From a gamma proteobacterium HTCC2207 (GTDB lineage Bacteria; Pseudomonadota; Gammaproteobacteria; Pseudomonadales; Porticoccaceae): a DNA stretch of 64,000 nt. Made by a program: the position numbers and the translations under genes. This document shows, piece by piece, positions 36,551 through 47,866 of the stretch (position 1 is its first letter; every line of letters begins with the position of its first letter). The stretch covers positions 354,930 to 418,929 of the forward strand of contig CH672397.1 of the NCBI GenBank assembly GCA_000153445.1, written 5' to 3'. The notes under the pieces are model-generated. The model was not told the origin of the DNA and did no database searches. It saw only the letters and a list, made by a program, of their open reading frames with translations.

Positions 36551-38920
36551 TTAGCGCCCACCAGGCGATAGTATCTCGCGGCTACCATTGCTACTCATGG
36601 GGCTAACTACCCCTGCAGCTTCCATCTGTTCAATCAAGCGTGCAGCTCGGTTATAACCCACTCTTAGTTTGCGCTGTACCGATGAAATTGAGGCTTTGCG
36701 GCTCTCCAGTACAAAGGCAACGGCTTCGTCATAAAGTGGATCTGATTCTGGGTCCTCTTCGCTCTCCTCTCCTCCACTGTAGCCAGGCACTGCAATTGTT
36801 GAGACCGCAGCTTCATCGGTGATCTCGGACAAATAGTTGGGTTCACCGCGACGTTTCCAGTCGGCAACCACTTTATGGACTTCGTGATCATCAACGAAAC
36901 AGCCGTGAATTCGCTCTGGCACGCTGGTGCCTGGTGGCAGATAGAGCATATCGCCATTGCCGAGTAATTGTTCTGCGCCGCCCTGATCGAGAATGGTTCT
37001 TGAATCGATTTTTGATGAGACTTGGAAGGCGATTCGGGTGGGAACGTTGGCTTTGATTAGTCCGGTGATAACGTCCACAGAGGGTCGCTGGGTGGCCAGT
37101 ATCAAGTGGATCCCGGCGGCTCTCGCTTTCTGGGCGATTCGAGCAATTAGCTGCTCAACCTTTTTGCCAACGATCATCATCATATCGGCAAATTCGTCGA
37201 TCACTACCACTATGTAGGGCAATGTTTCCAAGGTCGGTGCCTCTGGCGCTTCTTGAGTCGCATCCCAACCCATTTCATCTGGGTTAAACGTCCAGAGTGG
37301 ATCGGTAATCGGCTCGCCCGCTTTTATAGCGTCTTCAATCTTACGGTTGTAACCCGCCAAGTTTCTCACACCCAGCGCCGCCATCAATTTATAGCGACGT
37401 TCCATTTCGCCAACACACCAGCGCAGGCCACTGGCGGCGTCTTTCATATCGGTGATAACCGGTGTCAGGAGGTGCGGAATGCCATCGTAAACCGATAGCT
37501 CGAGCATCTTGGGATCGATAAGGATTAACTTAACGTCTTCTGGTGAGGCTTTAAACAGCAGGCTTAGAAGCATGGTGTTGATACCGACAGACTTGCCTGA
37601 ACCCGTGGTGCCCGCTACCAGTAGATGCGGCATACGGCCGAGATCGGCGACTATAGGAATGCCTGCAATATCGTGGCCCAGCGCTAATGTCACTGGCGAA
37701 CTTGAGCGGTCATAGGCCTCAGAGGACAGTACTTCACTGAGGCGCACCATCTCACGCTTTTCATTGGGAATTTCTATACCCACTACCGACTTGCCGGGAA
37801 TCACTTCGACCACACGTACGCTGATAACCGCCATGGAGCGAGCCAAATCTTTGGCTAATCCGCTGATACGGCTAACCTTGATGCCAGCGGCGGGCTGGAT
37901 TTCAAAACGGGTGACTACTGGGCCGGGCAATACTTCGACGACATCGGCTTTGATACCAAAGTCGAGGAGCTTGTGTTCCAACAGGCGTGAGAGATGCTCA
38001 AGGGATTCGGCGGAGTAACCGCTATTGGTATTGTTGTCTGCAGGATCAAGCAGGTTGATCGGCGGCAGAGAGCCAACAACTTCACTGTCAGAAAAAAGTG
38101 TCTGCTGTTTTTCACGCTCAATGCGCTTGCTAACCACGGGCTTGGCTTTGGGTGCTTGAATCGTTGGCGGCGTTCGCAGCTTCTGCATCTTAGTTTCGAT
38201 TTCGACTTTGGCCTGGCGTTCAAGAACGGCTTCTCGTGATTTAGCTTTTTCCGCACGGGCGATTTTCATTGCGGCAAGCTTGCTGCGTGCTCGGTCGTAG
38301 AGATCGATTGCTGCTAGACCTAGCCGGTCAATCAGGGAAATCCAGGAAATATCGACAAATACGGTGAGTCCAAACAGAAACAGTGACAACAGTATTAGGG
38401 TACTACCAACGTAGCTAAACACCGCCATGGTGGCTTCGCCGATCTTGTTGCCAAGTATGCCGCCGACGCCAAAGGGATAACTGTTATGCACTTCGGCGTA
38501 CTGAATATTGGCCAATGAAGTGGCGCTGATCATTACCAGAATAAAGCCGATAACGCGCAGAGTGAAGGTGACGGAGTCAAAGGCGTCAGCTTCACGGAGA
38601 ATGTAGGTGCGCAGTATTTGAATGGCGCGGACCGCAAGCAGAGCTGGGAATAGGTAGGCCATCACTCCAAACAAGGCAAAGAATATATCGGCGATCCAGG
38701 CGCCGGCAAGGCCTACGGCATTGTTGAGCTCACCGCGGACGCCGGTATGTGACCAACCTGGGTCGTCTGAGGAATAGCTGAGCAGCGCCAGCAGCAGTAT
38801 CGAACAGAGAGCAATCCAACCTATTAGAGCGCCCTCTGCGAGCAAACGCTTGCCGCGGGTTTCGTTATAGCTGGCTTCGGCTGGTGCTGGGTTACGCTGC
38901 TTTCGCTTATCTGTGCTCAA
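36551..38920 (-). CDS. ftsK: DNA translocase FtsK
   Basis: The 789-residue septal DNA pump coordinates chromosome dimer resolution with division. It has four N-terminal membrane helices (about 30-48, 70-95, 120-138, 168-190), a short linker (about 210-300), the alpha/beta motor with Walker A GTTGSGKS (437-444) and Walker B-like [14 protein letters not shown], and a C-terminal winged-helix gamma domain that reads KOPS ([20 protein letters not shown]). Translation begins at a TTG (38920), with AGGGA 8 bases upstream. Size fits Pseudomonas FtsK (about 810). It is divergent from trxB. Confidence 0.95.
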   Translation of the reverse strand: MSTDKRKQRNPAPAEASYNETRGKRLLAEGALIGWIALCSILLLALLSYSSDDPGWSHTGVRGELNNAVGLAGAWIADIFFALFGVMAYLFPALLAVRAIQILRTYILREADAFDSVTFTLRVIGFILVMISATSLANIQYAEVHNSYPFGVGGILGNKIGEATMAVFSYVGSTLILLSLFLFGLTVFVDISWISLIDRLGLAAIDLYDRARSKLAAMKIARAEKAKSREAVLERQAKVEIETKMQKLRTPPTIQAPKAKPVVSKRIEREKQQTLFSDSEVVGSLPPINLLDPADNNTNSGYSAESLEHLSRLLEHKLLDFGIKADVVEVLPGPVVTRFEIQPAAGIKVSRISGLAKDLARSMAVISVRVVEVIPGKSVVGIEIPNEKREMVRLSEVLSSEAYDRSSSPVTLALGHDIAGIPIVADLGRMPHLLVAGTTGSGKSVGINTMLLSLLFKASPEDVKLILIDPKMLELSVYDGIPHLLTPVITDMKDAASGLRWCVGEMERRYKLMAALGVRNLAGYNRKIEDAIKAGEPITDPLWTFNPDEMGWDATQEAPEAPTLETLPYIVVVIDEFADMMMIVGKKVEQLIARIAQKARAAGIHLILATQRPSVDVITGLIKANVPTRIAFQVSSKIDSRTILDQGGAEQLLGNGDMLYLPPGTSVPERIHGCFVDDHEVHKVVADWKRRGEPNYLSEITDEAAVSTIAVPGYSGGEESEEDPESDPLYDEAVAFVLESRKASISSVQRKLRVGYNRAARLIEQMEAAGVVSPMSSNGSREILSPGGR

Positions 38921-38931
38921 CGGGTATTTCC

Positions 38932-38947
38932 CTGTCTGTTAATGCAG
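38932..38947. promoter_or_regulatory. Possible LexA-type box upstream of ftsK
   Basis: The 16-mer ctgtctgttaatgcag has the CTG-N10-CAG spacing of gammaproteobacterial LexA sites and ends 12 bases before the ftsK start. The central bases do not match the AT-rich consensus well, so it is weak. E. coli ftsK is SOS-inducible, which makes the match worth noting. Confidence 0.25.
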
Positions 38948-39139
38948 GGCCAATTGTAGCCCGTTGAGAATTAAATGCTATGTTTGAGCGGCGCTTAATC
39001 ACCAAGTTAGTCAAACAATGGAAAGTCGAAAACAGGCTCGCTGTGGTAGCTAGTGCAAAAACTTATTTGTCCGCGCCACCGGATTGTCTATGATAGCGTC
39101 CTGTCATTATTTGCTAACGCATTCACACACGTAAAATAG

Positions 39140-40093
<954 letters not shown>

Positions 40094-40112
40094 TTAAATT
40101 GCCAGTTTAAAT

Positions 40113-40155
40113 AGCCGCTCTGAAAAGCCGCTCTAAATAGCCGTTCTTAAAAGCC
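40113..40155. repeat. 13-bp tandem repeat between trxB and aat
   Basis: Three units agccgctctgaaa, agccgctctaaat and agccgttcttaaa follow one another (40113-40125, 40126-40138, 40139-40151), with a fourth starting agcc. This is a degenerate slippage repeat in a 78-bp gap. Confidence 0.8.
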
Positions 40156-40171
40156 AACCTGGAGTCTATCT

Positions 40172-40891
40172 GTGCAGATACCTCTGCTAGATCAGGATCA
40201 TCCGCGCTTTCCTGATCCCAGTGGCGCTTTAACTGAACCCGACGGTCTTCTTGCCGTCGGGGGTAATTTGCAGCCGCAAACCCTACTTAGCGCCTATAGA
40301 TCCGGTATCTTCCCCTGGTATCAGGATGAGGATCCTATTCTTTGGTGGAGCCCGGCAACTCGCTGTGTGTTGCCGCCCTCGGATTTGCACTGCTCCAAAA
40401 GCCTACGTAAAACGCTGCGTCGCAATGATTATCAGGTGACCGTTAATCAGGCCTTTAATACTGTTGTTGACGCCTGCAGCGAGCCCCGTGAGGACGATGG
40501 CGGCACCTGGATTACCGAAGAGATGAAGGCTGCCTATACTCAGCTCCACCAGCAAGGCAAGGCCCACTCTCTTGAGGTCTGGTTTGAGGGTAACTTGGTT
40601 GGTGGCCTCTATGGTGTTGCGGTGGGCAGCATTTTTTGCGGCGAATCAATGTTCAGCCGGCGTGCTAGTGCCTCTAAAATCGCCCTGGCTCATCTCTGCC
40701 GCTGGGGTTTGGATGCTGGCTTGAAACTAATCGACTGTCAGCTAGTTAACCCGCATTTAATCAGCTTGGGTGCGATTAGCATTGATCGCAGCATCTTTAT
40801 CGAGCAGTTATCAAAGAGTCGAGACAAGGGTTTGAACTGGCCCCTTCCCGGCACGGGTCAGCAGACAACAGAATTACAGTTCAATTGGTGA
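40172..40891 (+). CDS. aat: Leucyl/phenylalanyl-tRNA--protein transferase
   Basis: The 239-residue cytosolic enzyme adds Leu or Phe to proteins starting with Arg or Lys, making N-degrons for ClpS/ClpA. The hallmark FPDPSGALTEPDGLLAVGG, YRSGIFPWY, ILWWSPATRCVLPP and IFCGESMFSRRASASKIALA are all present. It starts at GTG 40172 with GGAG 7 bases upstream. It lies in order with bpt, clpS and clpA, the other N-degron genes. Confidence 0.95.
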   Translation: MQIPLLDQDHPRFPDPSGALTEPDGLLAVGGNLQPQTLLSAYRSGIFPWYQDEDPILWWSPATRCVLPPSDLHCSKSLRKTLRRNDYQVTVNQAFNTVVDACSEPREDDGGTWITEEMKAAYTQLHQQGKAHSLEVWFEGNLVGGLYGVAVGSIFCGESMFSRRASASKIALAHLCRWGLDAGLKLIDCQLVNPHLISLGAISIDRSIFIEQLSKSRDKGLNWPLPGTGQQTTELQFNW

Positions 40892-40987
40892 TCTAGTCGG
40901 TGGAAAAATCTCATTGAGTATCCTAGGCCACTGAACTACTCTTGTGTGTATTGTTTATCAGCACATTCATTAATTAGGTAGCCCAAT

Positions 40988-41710
40988 ATGACTCGCGATA
41001 TTTCGCCAGATATAGGCATGATCAAGCTCTGCTTGACCGAGGCCCATGACTGCAGCTACCTACCTGATCGACAATCGACCACCGCGTTTGTGGATCCAGA
41101 AATGCGCATTGATGTCGAGCTTTATTCGCGCATGACTACTCTCGGCTTTCGCCGCAGCGGCCCTTACCTCTATGCGCCCAAATGTGCCGGTTGCAATGCT
41201 TGTATACCCGCGCGCGTGCCGGTCGATAATTTTAAATGGAGCCGTGCCCAGAAACGATGCTGGAAAAAGAACGACGATATTATGGTTGAACAGCTCGACT
41301 CGATTAATGTCGGTGAGCACTTTCCCATCTATGCCCGTTATATAGAACAGCGCCACAGCGATGGCGATATGTACCCGCCCTTGCGCCGCCAGTTTGAAGA
41401 CTTTCTCGGTAATGCCTGGGAATGCACCCAGTTTCTCGAATTCAGGTTGGGTGACCAGCTAATCGGCTGCGCCGTAATCGATGTTATTCACAACGGACTG
41501 TCGGCTATCTACACCTATTTTGACCCGGCCTTCTCAGACCGCGGTCTCGGGGTGCTGGCAATTCTTGTGGAGATCGATATGGCGCAGCGCCTCGGTCTTG
41601 AACATCTCTATTTGGGCTATTGGATTTCCGGCTGTGACAAGATGAAATACAAGACCAATTACCGCCCCCTTGAGCTGTACCGACAAAATAGCTGGCGAAT
41701 TGCCGAATGA
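40988..41710 (+). CDS. bpt: Aspartate/glutamate leucyltransferase (Bpt/Ate)
   Basis: The 240-residue enzyme adds Leu to N-terminal Asp or Glu of proteins for ClpS/ClpAP degradation. The cysteine-containing YAPKCAGCNACIPARVPV near the N-terminus and the C-terminal GNAT-like GYWISGCDKMKYKTNYRPLE are family hallmarks. It has the usual length (about 235-250) and follows aat by 96 bases. Confidence 0.95.
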   Translation: MTRDISPDIGMIKLCLTEAHDCSYLPDRQSTTAFVDPEMRIDVELYSRMTTLGFRRSGPYLYAPKCAGCNACIPARVPVDNFKWSRAQKRCWKKNDDIMVEQLDSINVGEHFPIYARYIEQRHSDGDMYPPLRRQFEDFLGNAWECTQFLEFRLGDQLIGCAVIDVIHNGLSAIYTYFDPAFSDRGLGVLAILVEIDMAQRLGLEHLYLGYWISGCDKMKYKTNYRPLELYRQNSWRIAE

Positions 41711-41836
41711 CTTTGCTATACGGGGCGTTTTAAGGCAAACTTGCCGCGCTTTTTGGGATCCGCTTAAGTATCAAGCAGGCAACCCTTCCAGCATTGGTTT
41801 TAAATAATTTCATTTGACGGGCACTACATTAAGCTT

Positions 41837-42055
41837 ATGGCGAAAGAAGATCACATTGAATTTGAAGGCGAGGTCATCGACACTCTGCCGAACACAACGT
41901 TCCGAGTTAAGCTGGAGAATGATCACGTAATCATTGCCCATATCTCTGGAAAAATGCGCAAGCACTACATTCGTATTCTTACGGGTGACAAGGTTAAGGT
42001 TGAGATGACTCCCTATGACCTAACTAAAGGTCGCATTACCTTTAGAGAGCGATAA
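41837..42055 (+). CDS. infA: Translation initiation factor IF-1
   Basis: The 72-residue OB-fold factor binds the A site of the 30S subunit during initiation. It is nearly identical to known IF-1: [20 protein letters not shown], then [20 protein letters not shown] and [13 protein letters not shown]. Length is exactly that of E. coli IF-1. It is followed by a strong terminator shared with clpA. Confidence 0.98.
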   Translation: MAKEDHIEFEGEVIDTLPNTTFRVKLENDHVIIAHISGKMRKHYIRILTGDKVKVEMTPYDLTKGRITFRER

Positions 42056-42083
42056 GCTCGCCCCTTCCACTTTTCTAGCAAAT

Positions 42084-42122
42084 AAAAAAAACCGTCGCAT
42101 GGGCTTCATGCGACGGTTTTTT
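42084..42122. terminator. Bidirectional intrinsic terminator between infA and clpA
   Basis: A perfect 11-bp stem (accgtcgcatg 42091-42101, catgcgacggt 42107-42117) with a 5-base loop has an A-run before it and a T-run after it. It serves the convergent infA and clpA genes. Confidence 0.95.
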
Positions 42123-42134
42123 GCTGCCTGCTAA

Positions 42135-44411
42135 TTACTCGCTGGTAACAAGCTCATCTTCAGTATGGACTACCAACTCGCCATCTTCGACCCGCACAAA
42201 TGCGGTGCCGCCCTTCTCTGATAGACTGCCAAATAATACGGCTTCGGCCAGTGGCTTTTTAATCCTCTCTTGCAGTAATCGATCCATGGGACGAGCGCCC
42301 ATCTTGGCGTCATAACCATTCACGGCTAACCATTCGCGAGAATCATTATCTATATCGAGAAAGACCTTCTTGCTATCCAGCTGCGACTGTAACTGCACCA
42401 AGAACTTATCCACTACCGTGGTAATCACATCCATAGACAGTTCAGCGAACTGCACAATGCTATCGAGACGGTTGCGGAACTCTGGGGTAAACATTTTCTT
42501 GATCGCTTCCATACCATCAGTGCGGTGGTCCTGCTGTGCAAAGCCCATTGAAGAGCGGCTCATTAATTCAGCACCGGCATTGGTGGTCATAATGATAATG
42601 ACATTACGGAAGTCGGCTTTACGACCATTGTTATCGGTAAGCGTACCGTGATCCATAACTTGAAGTAATAAGTTAAAGACATCAGGATGCGCTTTTTCCA
42701 CTTCGTCCAACAGCACGATTGAGTGAGGATGTTTATTCACTGCGTCGGTGAGCAATCCACCCTGATCGTAACCAACATAACCTGGAGGCGCGCCGATCAG
42801 TCGTGACACGGTGTGTCGTTCCATATATTCGGACATATCAAAGCGCATTAAATTGACACCAAGAATATTCGCCAATTGACGGCTGACTTCGGTTTTACCT
42901 ACACCAGTGGGGCCTGCAAACAAGAAACTACCTATGGGCTTAGTCCCTTCACGCAATCCGGCACGGGCCATTTTGATCGAGGTAGTCAATACATCGATTG
43001 CTGGATCCTGACCAAATACGACCATCTTCAATTTCTCAGAGAGGCCTTTCAGCTGCTCTTTATCAGAACTAGAGACACTCTTGGCTGGGATTCGGGCAAT
43101 TTTAGAGATAACTAACTCAATATCACTGACACCGACAGTCTTCTTGCGCTTGCTGGCAGACTGCAGACGCTGATAGGCACCGGCTTCATCGATCACATCT
43201 ATAGCTTTGTCCGGCAAAAAGCGATCGTTGATATGCTTGGCGGCAAGCTCTGCAGCCACCTTTAATGCCGGGTTACTAAACTTTAAATCGTGATGCTCTT
43301 CAAAACGCGACTTGAGGCCTTTGAGAATCTGATAGGTTTCGTCAACTGTAGGCTCTTCCACATCAATTTTTTGAAAGCGTCGCGATAGAGCCTGGTCCTT
43401 TTCAAAAATACCGCGGTACTCTTGATAGGTAGTCGAGCCAAAGCAGCGCAGCTGACCTGAGGAGAGCAGTGGCTTGAGCAGGTTAGAGGCGTCCATAACA
43501 CCACCGGATGCCGCACCTGCACCGATAATTGTGTGGATCTCATCGATAAATAGAATCGAGCCTTCTCGCTCACCAAGCTCGGCGATAATGCCTTTTAAAC
43601 GCTTTTCAAAGTCACCGCGGTACTTAGTGCCGGCCAAGAGACCACCCATATCGAGCGAGTAAACGACGCTGCCTTTTAAAGGATCAGGCACTGCGTCTTC
43701 AATAATGAGTTTTGCCAAGCCTTCTGCGATAGCCGTTTTACCCACTCCAGACTCACCCACTAGCAGCGGATTATTCTTGCGGCGTCTTACCAATATTTGG
43801 CTGACTCGCTCAACCTCCGCAGCGCGTCCGATCAATGGGTCCGTTTTACCTAGCTCGGCCTGCTCGTTTAGATTGGTAGCAAATTGACTGAGAAGGCTCT
43901 CTTCCTGAGAATCAGTGGTGGTGCCGGCCTCAGTATTATTGCTCGACTCTTCACTACTGTTTTCAGGTTGATCTACATATTTCGAGATGCCGTGGGAGAT
44001 GTAGTTGACCACATCAATACGCGCAATATTTTGCAGGCGTAAGAAGTAAACCGCCTGACTTTCCTGTTCACTAAAGATCGCGACAATCACATTGGCGCCC
44101 ACGACCTCGCTGTGGTTTGCCGAATTAACTTGAAACACCGCGCGCTGGAGTACGCGTTGAAAGCCATGGGTTGGCTGAGTTTCCTGCTCGAGCTGAATAT
44201 CCGAGATGATAGGGGTAGTTGAGTCGACAAACTCTATGAGGTCTTGCCTTAGCACGCTGATATCAGCACCGCAGGCCTTGAGCACATTTGATGCCGAGGC
44301 ATCATCCAGCAGTGCCAGTAACAGATGTTCTACAGTCATAAATTCATGACGCTTGTCTCTGGCACTTTTGAAGGCCAGATTGAGGGTAACTTCCAGTTCT
44401 CTACTTAACAT
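42135..44411 (-). CDS. clpA: ATP-dependent Clp protease ATP-binding subunit ClpA
   Basis: The 758-residue AAA+ unfoldase feeds substrates to ClpP. It has an N-domain (1 to about 145) that binds ClpS, D1 with Walker A LLVGESGVGKTAIAEG and Walker B ILFIDEIHTIIGAG, and D2 with Walker A FAGPTGVGKTEVSRQ and Walker B IVLLDEVEKAHPD. The ClpP-docking loop region lies in D2 after SSMGFAQ. Length matches E. coli ClpA (758). It is transcribed with clpS, 5 bases upstream. Confidence 0.97.
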   Translation of the reverse strand: MLSRELEVTLNLAFKSARDKRHEFMTVEHLLLALLDDASASNVLKACGADISVLRQDLIEFVDSTTPIISDIQLEQETQPTHGFQRVLQRAVFQVNSANHSEVVGANVIVAIFSEQESQAVYFLRLQNIARIDVVNYISHGISKYVDQPENSSEESSNNTEAGTTTDSQEESLLSQFATNLNEQAELGKTDPLIGRAAEVERVSQILVRRRKNNPLLVGESGVGKTAIAEGLAKLIIEDAVPDPLKGSVVYSLDMGGLLAGTKYRGDFEKRLKGIIAELGEREGSILFIDEIHTIIGAGAASGGVMDASNLLKPLLSSGQLRCFGSTTYQEYRGIFEKDQALSRRFQKIDVEEPTVDETYQILKGLKSRFEEHHDLKFSNPALKVAAELAAKHINDRFLPDKAIDVIDEAGAYQRLQSASKRKKTVGVSDIELVISKIARIPAKSVSSSDKEQLKGLSEKLKMVVFGQDPAIDVLTTSIKMARAGLREGTKPIGSFLFAGPTGVGKTEVSRQLANILGVNLMRFDMSEYMERHTVSRLIGAPPGYVGYDQGGLLTDAVNKHPHSIVLLDEVEKAHPDVFNLLLQVMDHGTLTDNNGRKADFRNVIIIMTTNAGAELMSRSSMGFAQQDHRTDGMEAIKKMFTPEFRNRLDSIVQFAELSMDVITTVVDKFLVQLQSQLDSKKVFLDIDNDSREWLAVNGYDAKMGARPMDRLLQERIKKPLAEAVLFGSLSEKGGTAFVRVEDGELVVHTEDELVTSE

Positions 44412-44416
44412 AGTCT

Positions 44417-44761
44417 TTACTCTTCTTCATCGTTACAGGGTTCTACTTCACATAAAAGCGGGTGCTGGTGGTCCCTCGAGTACTGATTAACTGTGCCCGC
44501 TTTCGTCTCTGCCACATCCTTAGTATAGATGCCACAGACGCCCTTTCCGTCGGTATGAATACTTAACATGATGCGAGTAGCATTCTCGCGCGTCTTTGAG
44601 AAAAACTTTTCCAGTAATTCGACGACAAATTCCATGGGTGTGTAATCGTCGTTTAACAGCACGACTTTGAACATTGATGGCTTTTTTAATTTGGGTCTCT
44701 CTGTTTCGACCACAGTATTGCCATCATGTTGCCAAGCCGGCGGGTTTTTATCGTTGCTCAT
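44417..44761 (-). CDS. clpS: ClpS adaptor of the ClpAP protease
   Basis: About 114 residues. ClpS delivers N-degron substrates to ClpA. The signature FKVVLLNDDYTPMEFVVELL holds the acidic N-end-rule pocket residues, and the MLSIHTDGKGVCGIYTKDVA segment is also typical. The ATG at 44761 gives a normal N-terminus; the frame extends to an ATG at 44800, and neither has a clear ribosome-binding site, so the start is uncertain. The following clpA and the upstream aat and bpt complete the pathway. Confidence 0.93.
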   Translation of the reverse strand: MSNDKNPPAWQHDGNTVVETERPKLKKPSMFKVVLLNDDYTPMEFVVELLEKFFSKTRENATRIMLSIHTDGKGVCGIYTKDVAETKAGTVNQYSRDHQHPLLCEVEPCNDEEE

Positions 44762-44941
44762 ACAATTTTTGCCATCTAGTTTACATATAGGGTACGGCAT
44801 TCATCTTACATCAGATTGCTGATTCTGCTAAACGATGAGCGGTCTTGACAGGGATATTTAACTATTTAAAGTGGGCGCAGCTTGTAACATCTTGTCTTTT
44901 TACAACGGAATGGGAAAGTACAATATGGAGAGACAAAAAGC

Positions 44942-45211
44942 ATGGCAGACACAGGTAGAGTTAAGTGGTTTAGCAACGACCGAGGGTTCGGTTTTATAGA
45001 GCCTGACAATGGTGAGCGAGAACTGTTTGCTCATCATCAAAACATCATCATGGAAGGTTACAAGACCCTCAAATGTTTTCAACGCGTTACCTATGACGTG
45101 GAGCACGGTAAAAATGGCCGTCACGCGGTCAATATAATTCCCGGTGAGGCACCGAAACCGCAAAAAAGTAGCGATATTCCAAAAGAGCACATTTCTAAAA
45201 CTGATATCTAA
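44942..45211 (+). CDS. cspD: Cold-shock domain protein, CspD-like
   Basis: An 89-residue OB-fold nucleic-acid-binding protein. RNP1 is DRGFGFIEP, and the RNP2 equivalent is ELFAHHQNI. The C-terminal extension (GEAPKPQKSSDIPKEHISKT) makes it longer than CspA. CspD in E. coli inhibits replication in stationary phase. Synteny (divergent from clpS, next to icd) supports the name. GGAGAG precedes the ATG at 8-9 bases. Confidence 0.88.
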   Translation: MADTGRVKWFSNDRGFGFIEPDNGERELFAHHQNIIMEGYKTLKCFQRVTYDVEHGKNGRHAVNIIPGEAPKPQKSSDIPKEHISKTDI

Positions 45212-45298
45212 AGCGGCTATTTTGAGCAGCCGAATAAAAGACTACTCTTTGAAAGGGGTTATGGAAGCTAACTATCTAAAACAATAATCAATAGATAT

Positions 45299-45328
45299 AA
45301 AAAAACCGGCTGTGAAGCCGGTCTTTTT
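45299..45328. terminator. Bidirectional terminator between cspD and icd
   Basis: Stem accggct (45305-45311) and agccggt (45316-45322) with a GTGA loop, an A-run on the left and CTTTTT on the right, between convergent genes. Confidence 0.9.
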
Positions 45329-45358
45329 ATAGAACTAAACTGCTCTTACAGCAAGCAA

Positions 45359-46612
45359 TTACATATTTTCAATCATCACATCGCCAAATTCTGAACAAGA
45401 CATCAATGTTGCGTCGTCCATTAGTCGCTCGAAATCATAAGTGACTTTCTTCTCAGAGATTGCGCCTTCAATACCTTTGATCACTAGGTCAGCAGCTTCG
45501 CCCCAACCCATATGACGCAGCATCATCTCGGCTGACAAGATCAGTGAGCCAGGATTTACTTTGTCTTGGCCAGCATACTTAGGTGCAGTACCGTGAGTGG
45601 CTTCAAAGATAGCCACGTCATCAGACAAGTTAGCGCCTGGAGCAATACCGATACCACCGACCTGAGCGGCCAGTGCATCAGAAATATAGTCGCCGTTGAG
45701 GTTCAACGTAGCAATCACGCTGTACTCATCGGGACGCAGAATAATCTGCTGCAACATCGCATCGGCAATCACATCTTTAATAACAATGTCTTCGCCAGTG
45801 TTTGGATTCTTAACGACGTGCCAAGGGCCACCGTCGAGAGGCTGTGCATCGAACTGCTCGCGAGCGACTTCATAACCCCAATCGCAGAATGCGCCTTCGG
45901 TGAATTTCATGATATTGCCCTTGTGAACAATAGTCACAGATGGCTTGTTTTGATCTATGGCGTACTGGATCGCTTTGCTAACAAGACGCTTAGTGCCCTG
46001 CTCTGATACAGGCTTAACACCGATACCGCAGTTCTCGTCAAAACGAATCTTAGTAACGCTCATCTCTTCTTGGAGGAACTTGATAACCTTGGTGGCTTCT
46101 TCACTACCAGCTTTCCACTCGATACCTGCATAAATATCTTCTGAGTTCTCACGGAAGATGCACATATCAACCTTGTTCGGCTGCTTAACGGGAGAGGGAA
46201 CGCCTTGAAACCAACGCACTGGACGCTGACAAACAAATAGATCCAGCTCTTGACGCAGAGCCACGTTCAACGAGCGGAAACCGCCGCCTACAGGAGTAGT
46301 CAATGGACCTTTGATCGAAACGGCAAATTCTTTAACTGCTTCTAATGTCTCAGCGGGGAACCAGTCACCTTCGTAAAGCTCAGCGGCTTTCTCACCACAG
46401 TACACTTCCATCCAAGAGATCTCTCTCTCGCCGGCGTAGGCTTTTTTAATTGCTGCGTCGATCACTTTGATCATCACTGGAGTGATATCTACGCCAATGC
46501 CGTCGCCTTCAATAAAAGGCACAATTGGATTGTTTGGAACATTGAGTGAAAAGTCTGAATTTACGGTTATTTTTTTACCAGATTCGGGTATCTGGATATG
46601 CTGATATCCCAT
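45359..46612 (-). CDS. icd: Isocitrate dehydrogenase (NADP-dependent)
   Basis: The 417-residue dimeric enzyme converts isocitrate to 2-oxoglutarate in the TCA cycle and competes with AceA for substrate. [20 protein letters not shown], the phosphorylatable-serine region [19 protein letters not shown], and [20 protein letters not shown] are typical of the E. coli-type NADP enzyme. ATG 46612 is chosen because GGAG lies 6 bases upstream and the product then starts GYQHIQIP as in Pseudomonas; the open frame extends to 46666. Regulation by AceK-type phosphorylation is possible but aceK is not here. Confidence 0.96.
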   Translation of the reverse strand: MGYQHIQIPESGKKITVNSDFSLNVPNNPIVPFIEGDGIGVDITPVMIKVIDAAIKKAYAGEREISWMEVYCGEKAAELYEGDWFPAETLEAVKEFAVSIKGPLTTPVGGGFRSLNVALRQELDLFVCQRPVRWFQGVPSPVKQPNKVDMCIFRENSEDIYAGIEWKAGSEEATKVIKFLQEEMSVTKIRFDENCGIGVKPVSEQGTKRLVSKAIQYAIDQNKPSVTIVHKGNIMKFTEGAFCDWGYEVAREQFDAQPLDGGPWHVVKNPNTGEDIVIKDVIADAMLQQIILRPDEYSVIATLNLNGDYISDALAAQVGGIGIAPGANLSDDVAIFEATHGTAPKYAGQDKVNPGSLILSAEMMLRHMGWGEAADLVIKGIEGAISEKKVTYDFERLMDDATLMSCSEFGDVMIENM

Positions 46613-46734
46613 TGTTGTCTCCGCGGGGTTAATGTTATTTGTAAAAGATTTACCAATTGCGCGCATTTTAGCATCATTTCGACCCTTTTTTGTAACCCTG
46701 TTTCATTTACAATAGGAAAAAATCAGAGAAATTT

Positions 46735-47361
46735 GTGTCTAAACTACTCCTCTTCAATAAACCCTTTCATGTACTGAGCCAATTTACCGACTCAGAGGCA
46801 CGAAAAACTCTATCTGAGTTTATTGAGATCAAGGGGGTCTACCCCGCGGGTCGGCTCGATTACGATTCCGAGGGCCTACTTTTATTGACCGATGATGGTC
46901 AACTTCAGGCTCAAATCAGCAACCCCAAATTCAAACTCAATAAGACATATTGGGCTCAGGTTGAAGGCACAGCCACTGAAACGCACTGCCTTGAGCTTAT
47001 TGCTGGTGTCAGCCTTAAAGATGGCCCAGCCGCTGCGGTTGCCTGCAAACTGATGGATCCACCCAATTTGTGGCCGCGTATTCCACCCATTAGGGAACGA
47101 CAGAATGTTGCTGATAGCTGGATAGAGCTAACTATTAATGAAGGCCGCAATCGGCAGGTTCGGCGAATGACAGCAGCGGTCGGACTGCCAACTTTACGCT
47201 TAGTTCGCGCTGCAATTGGCGACTGGAAAGTCACAGATATTGCTCCCGGGGAACATCGTATTGAAACTGTGCACCTCCCCGAGGCTGGAAAGACAAGGTC
47301 AAAAAGGCCAGCAAATAAGAGGCCAAGTTATAAAAGCGCCTCACACAAACGGAGATCTTAG
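46735..47361 (+). CDS. rluE: 23S rRNA pseudouridine synthase, RluE-like
   Basis: The 208-residue enzyme of the RsuA/RluE family modifies rRNA (RluE acts on U2457 in E. coli 23S rRNA). The catalytic motif is PAGRLDYDSEGLLLLTDDG with the nucleophilic Asp in RLD. Also NEGRNRQVRRMTAAVGLPTL near the C-terminus. The tail (SKRPANKRPSYKSASHKRRS) is basic and probably RNA-binding. GTG start at 46735. It is spaced 2 bases from nudJ. Confidence 0.9.
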   Translation: MSKLLLFNKPFHVLSQFTDSEARKTLSEFIEIKGVYPAGRLDYDSEGLLLLTDDGQLQAQISNPKFKLNKTYWAQVEGTATETHCLELIAGVSLKDGPAAAVACKLMDPPNLWPRIPPIRERQNVADSWIELTINEGRNRQVRRMTAAVGLPTLRLVRAAIGDWKVTDIAPGEHRIETVHLPEAGKTRSKRPANKRPSYKSASHKRRS

Positions 47362-47363
47362 AC

Positions 47364-47810
47364 GTGCCCAATCAAATACATCTCACGGTCGCCACCATCG
47401 TTGAGCGCGAGGGCCAATTTTTGATGGTCAAAGAAACCAAATTTGGCCGTCAGGTAATCAATCAGCCAGCTGGTCATGTGGAACCCGGTGAAGATATTCA
47501 AGCAGCCGCGCTTCGCGAGACTCTTGAAGAGACCGGTTGGCATGTTGAGCTTACAGGCTTTCTCGGATTCCTAACGTCGTTTAATGAGACCAGCGGTATT
47601 ACTTACTATCGCTTGGCCTTTGCCGCCAAGCCGTTAGAGTTCGACAAGGCTGCAGTAATTGATCCGGATATAGACTATACCCTGTGGATGAGCTACGAAG
47701 AGATTCAACAAAATCTTGAGCAGTTGCGCAGTCCAGGAGTAATCAGTTGTCTGGATGATTATTTGGCCAAGCGTGTTTTTCCTATGGAAATATTCCGCAA
47801 CGCTTTATAG
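47364..47810 (+). CDS. nudJ: Nudix hydrolase NudJ-like phosphatase
   Basis: The 148-residue product has the Nudix box [20 protein letters not shown] followed by TGW, giving GX5EX7REUXEEXGU. NudJ of E. coli hydrolyses thiamine pyrimidine and nucleoside di/triphosphates. The order rluE-nudJ-mnmA is the same as in E. coli and supports the name. GTG start at 47364, 2 bases after the rluE stop. Confidence 0.88.
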   Translation: MPNQIHLTVATIVEREGQFLMVKETKFGRQVINQPAGHVEPGEDIQAAALRETLEETGWHVELTGFLGFLTSFNETSGITYYRLAFAAKPLEFDKAAVIDPDIDYTLWMSYEEIQQNLEQLRSPGVISCLDDYLAKRVFPMEIFRNAL

Positions 47811-47866
47811 TAGCGGCCTTGTTATCAACGGCCCAAAACCCTCTCTCAGTAATTCACTTGGTAAAT

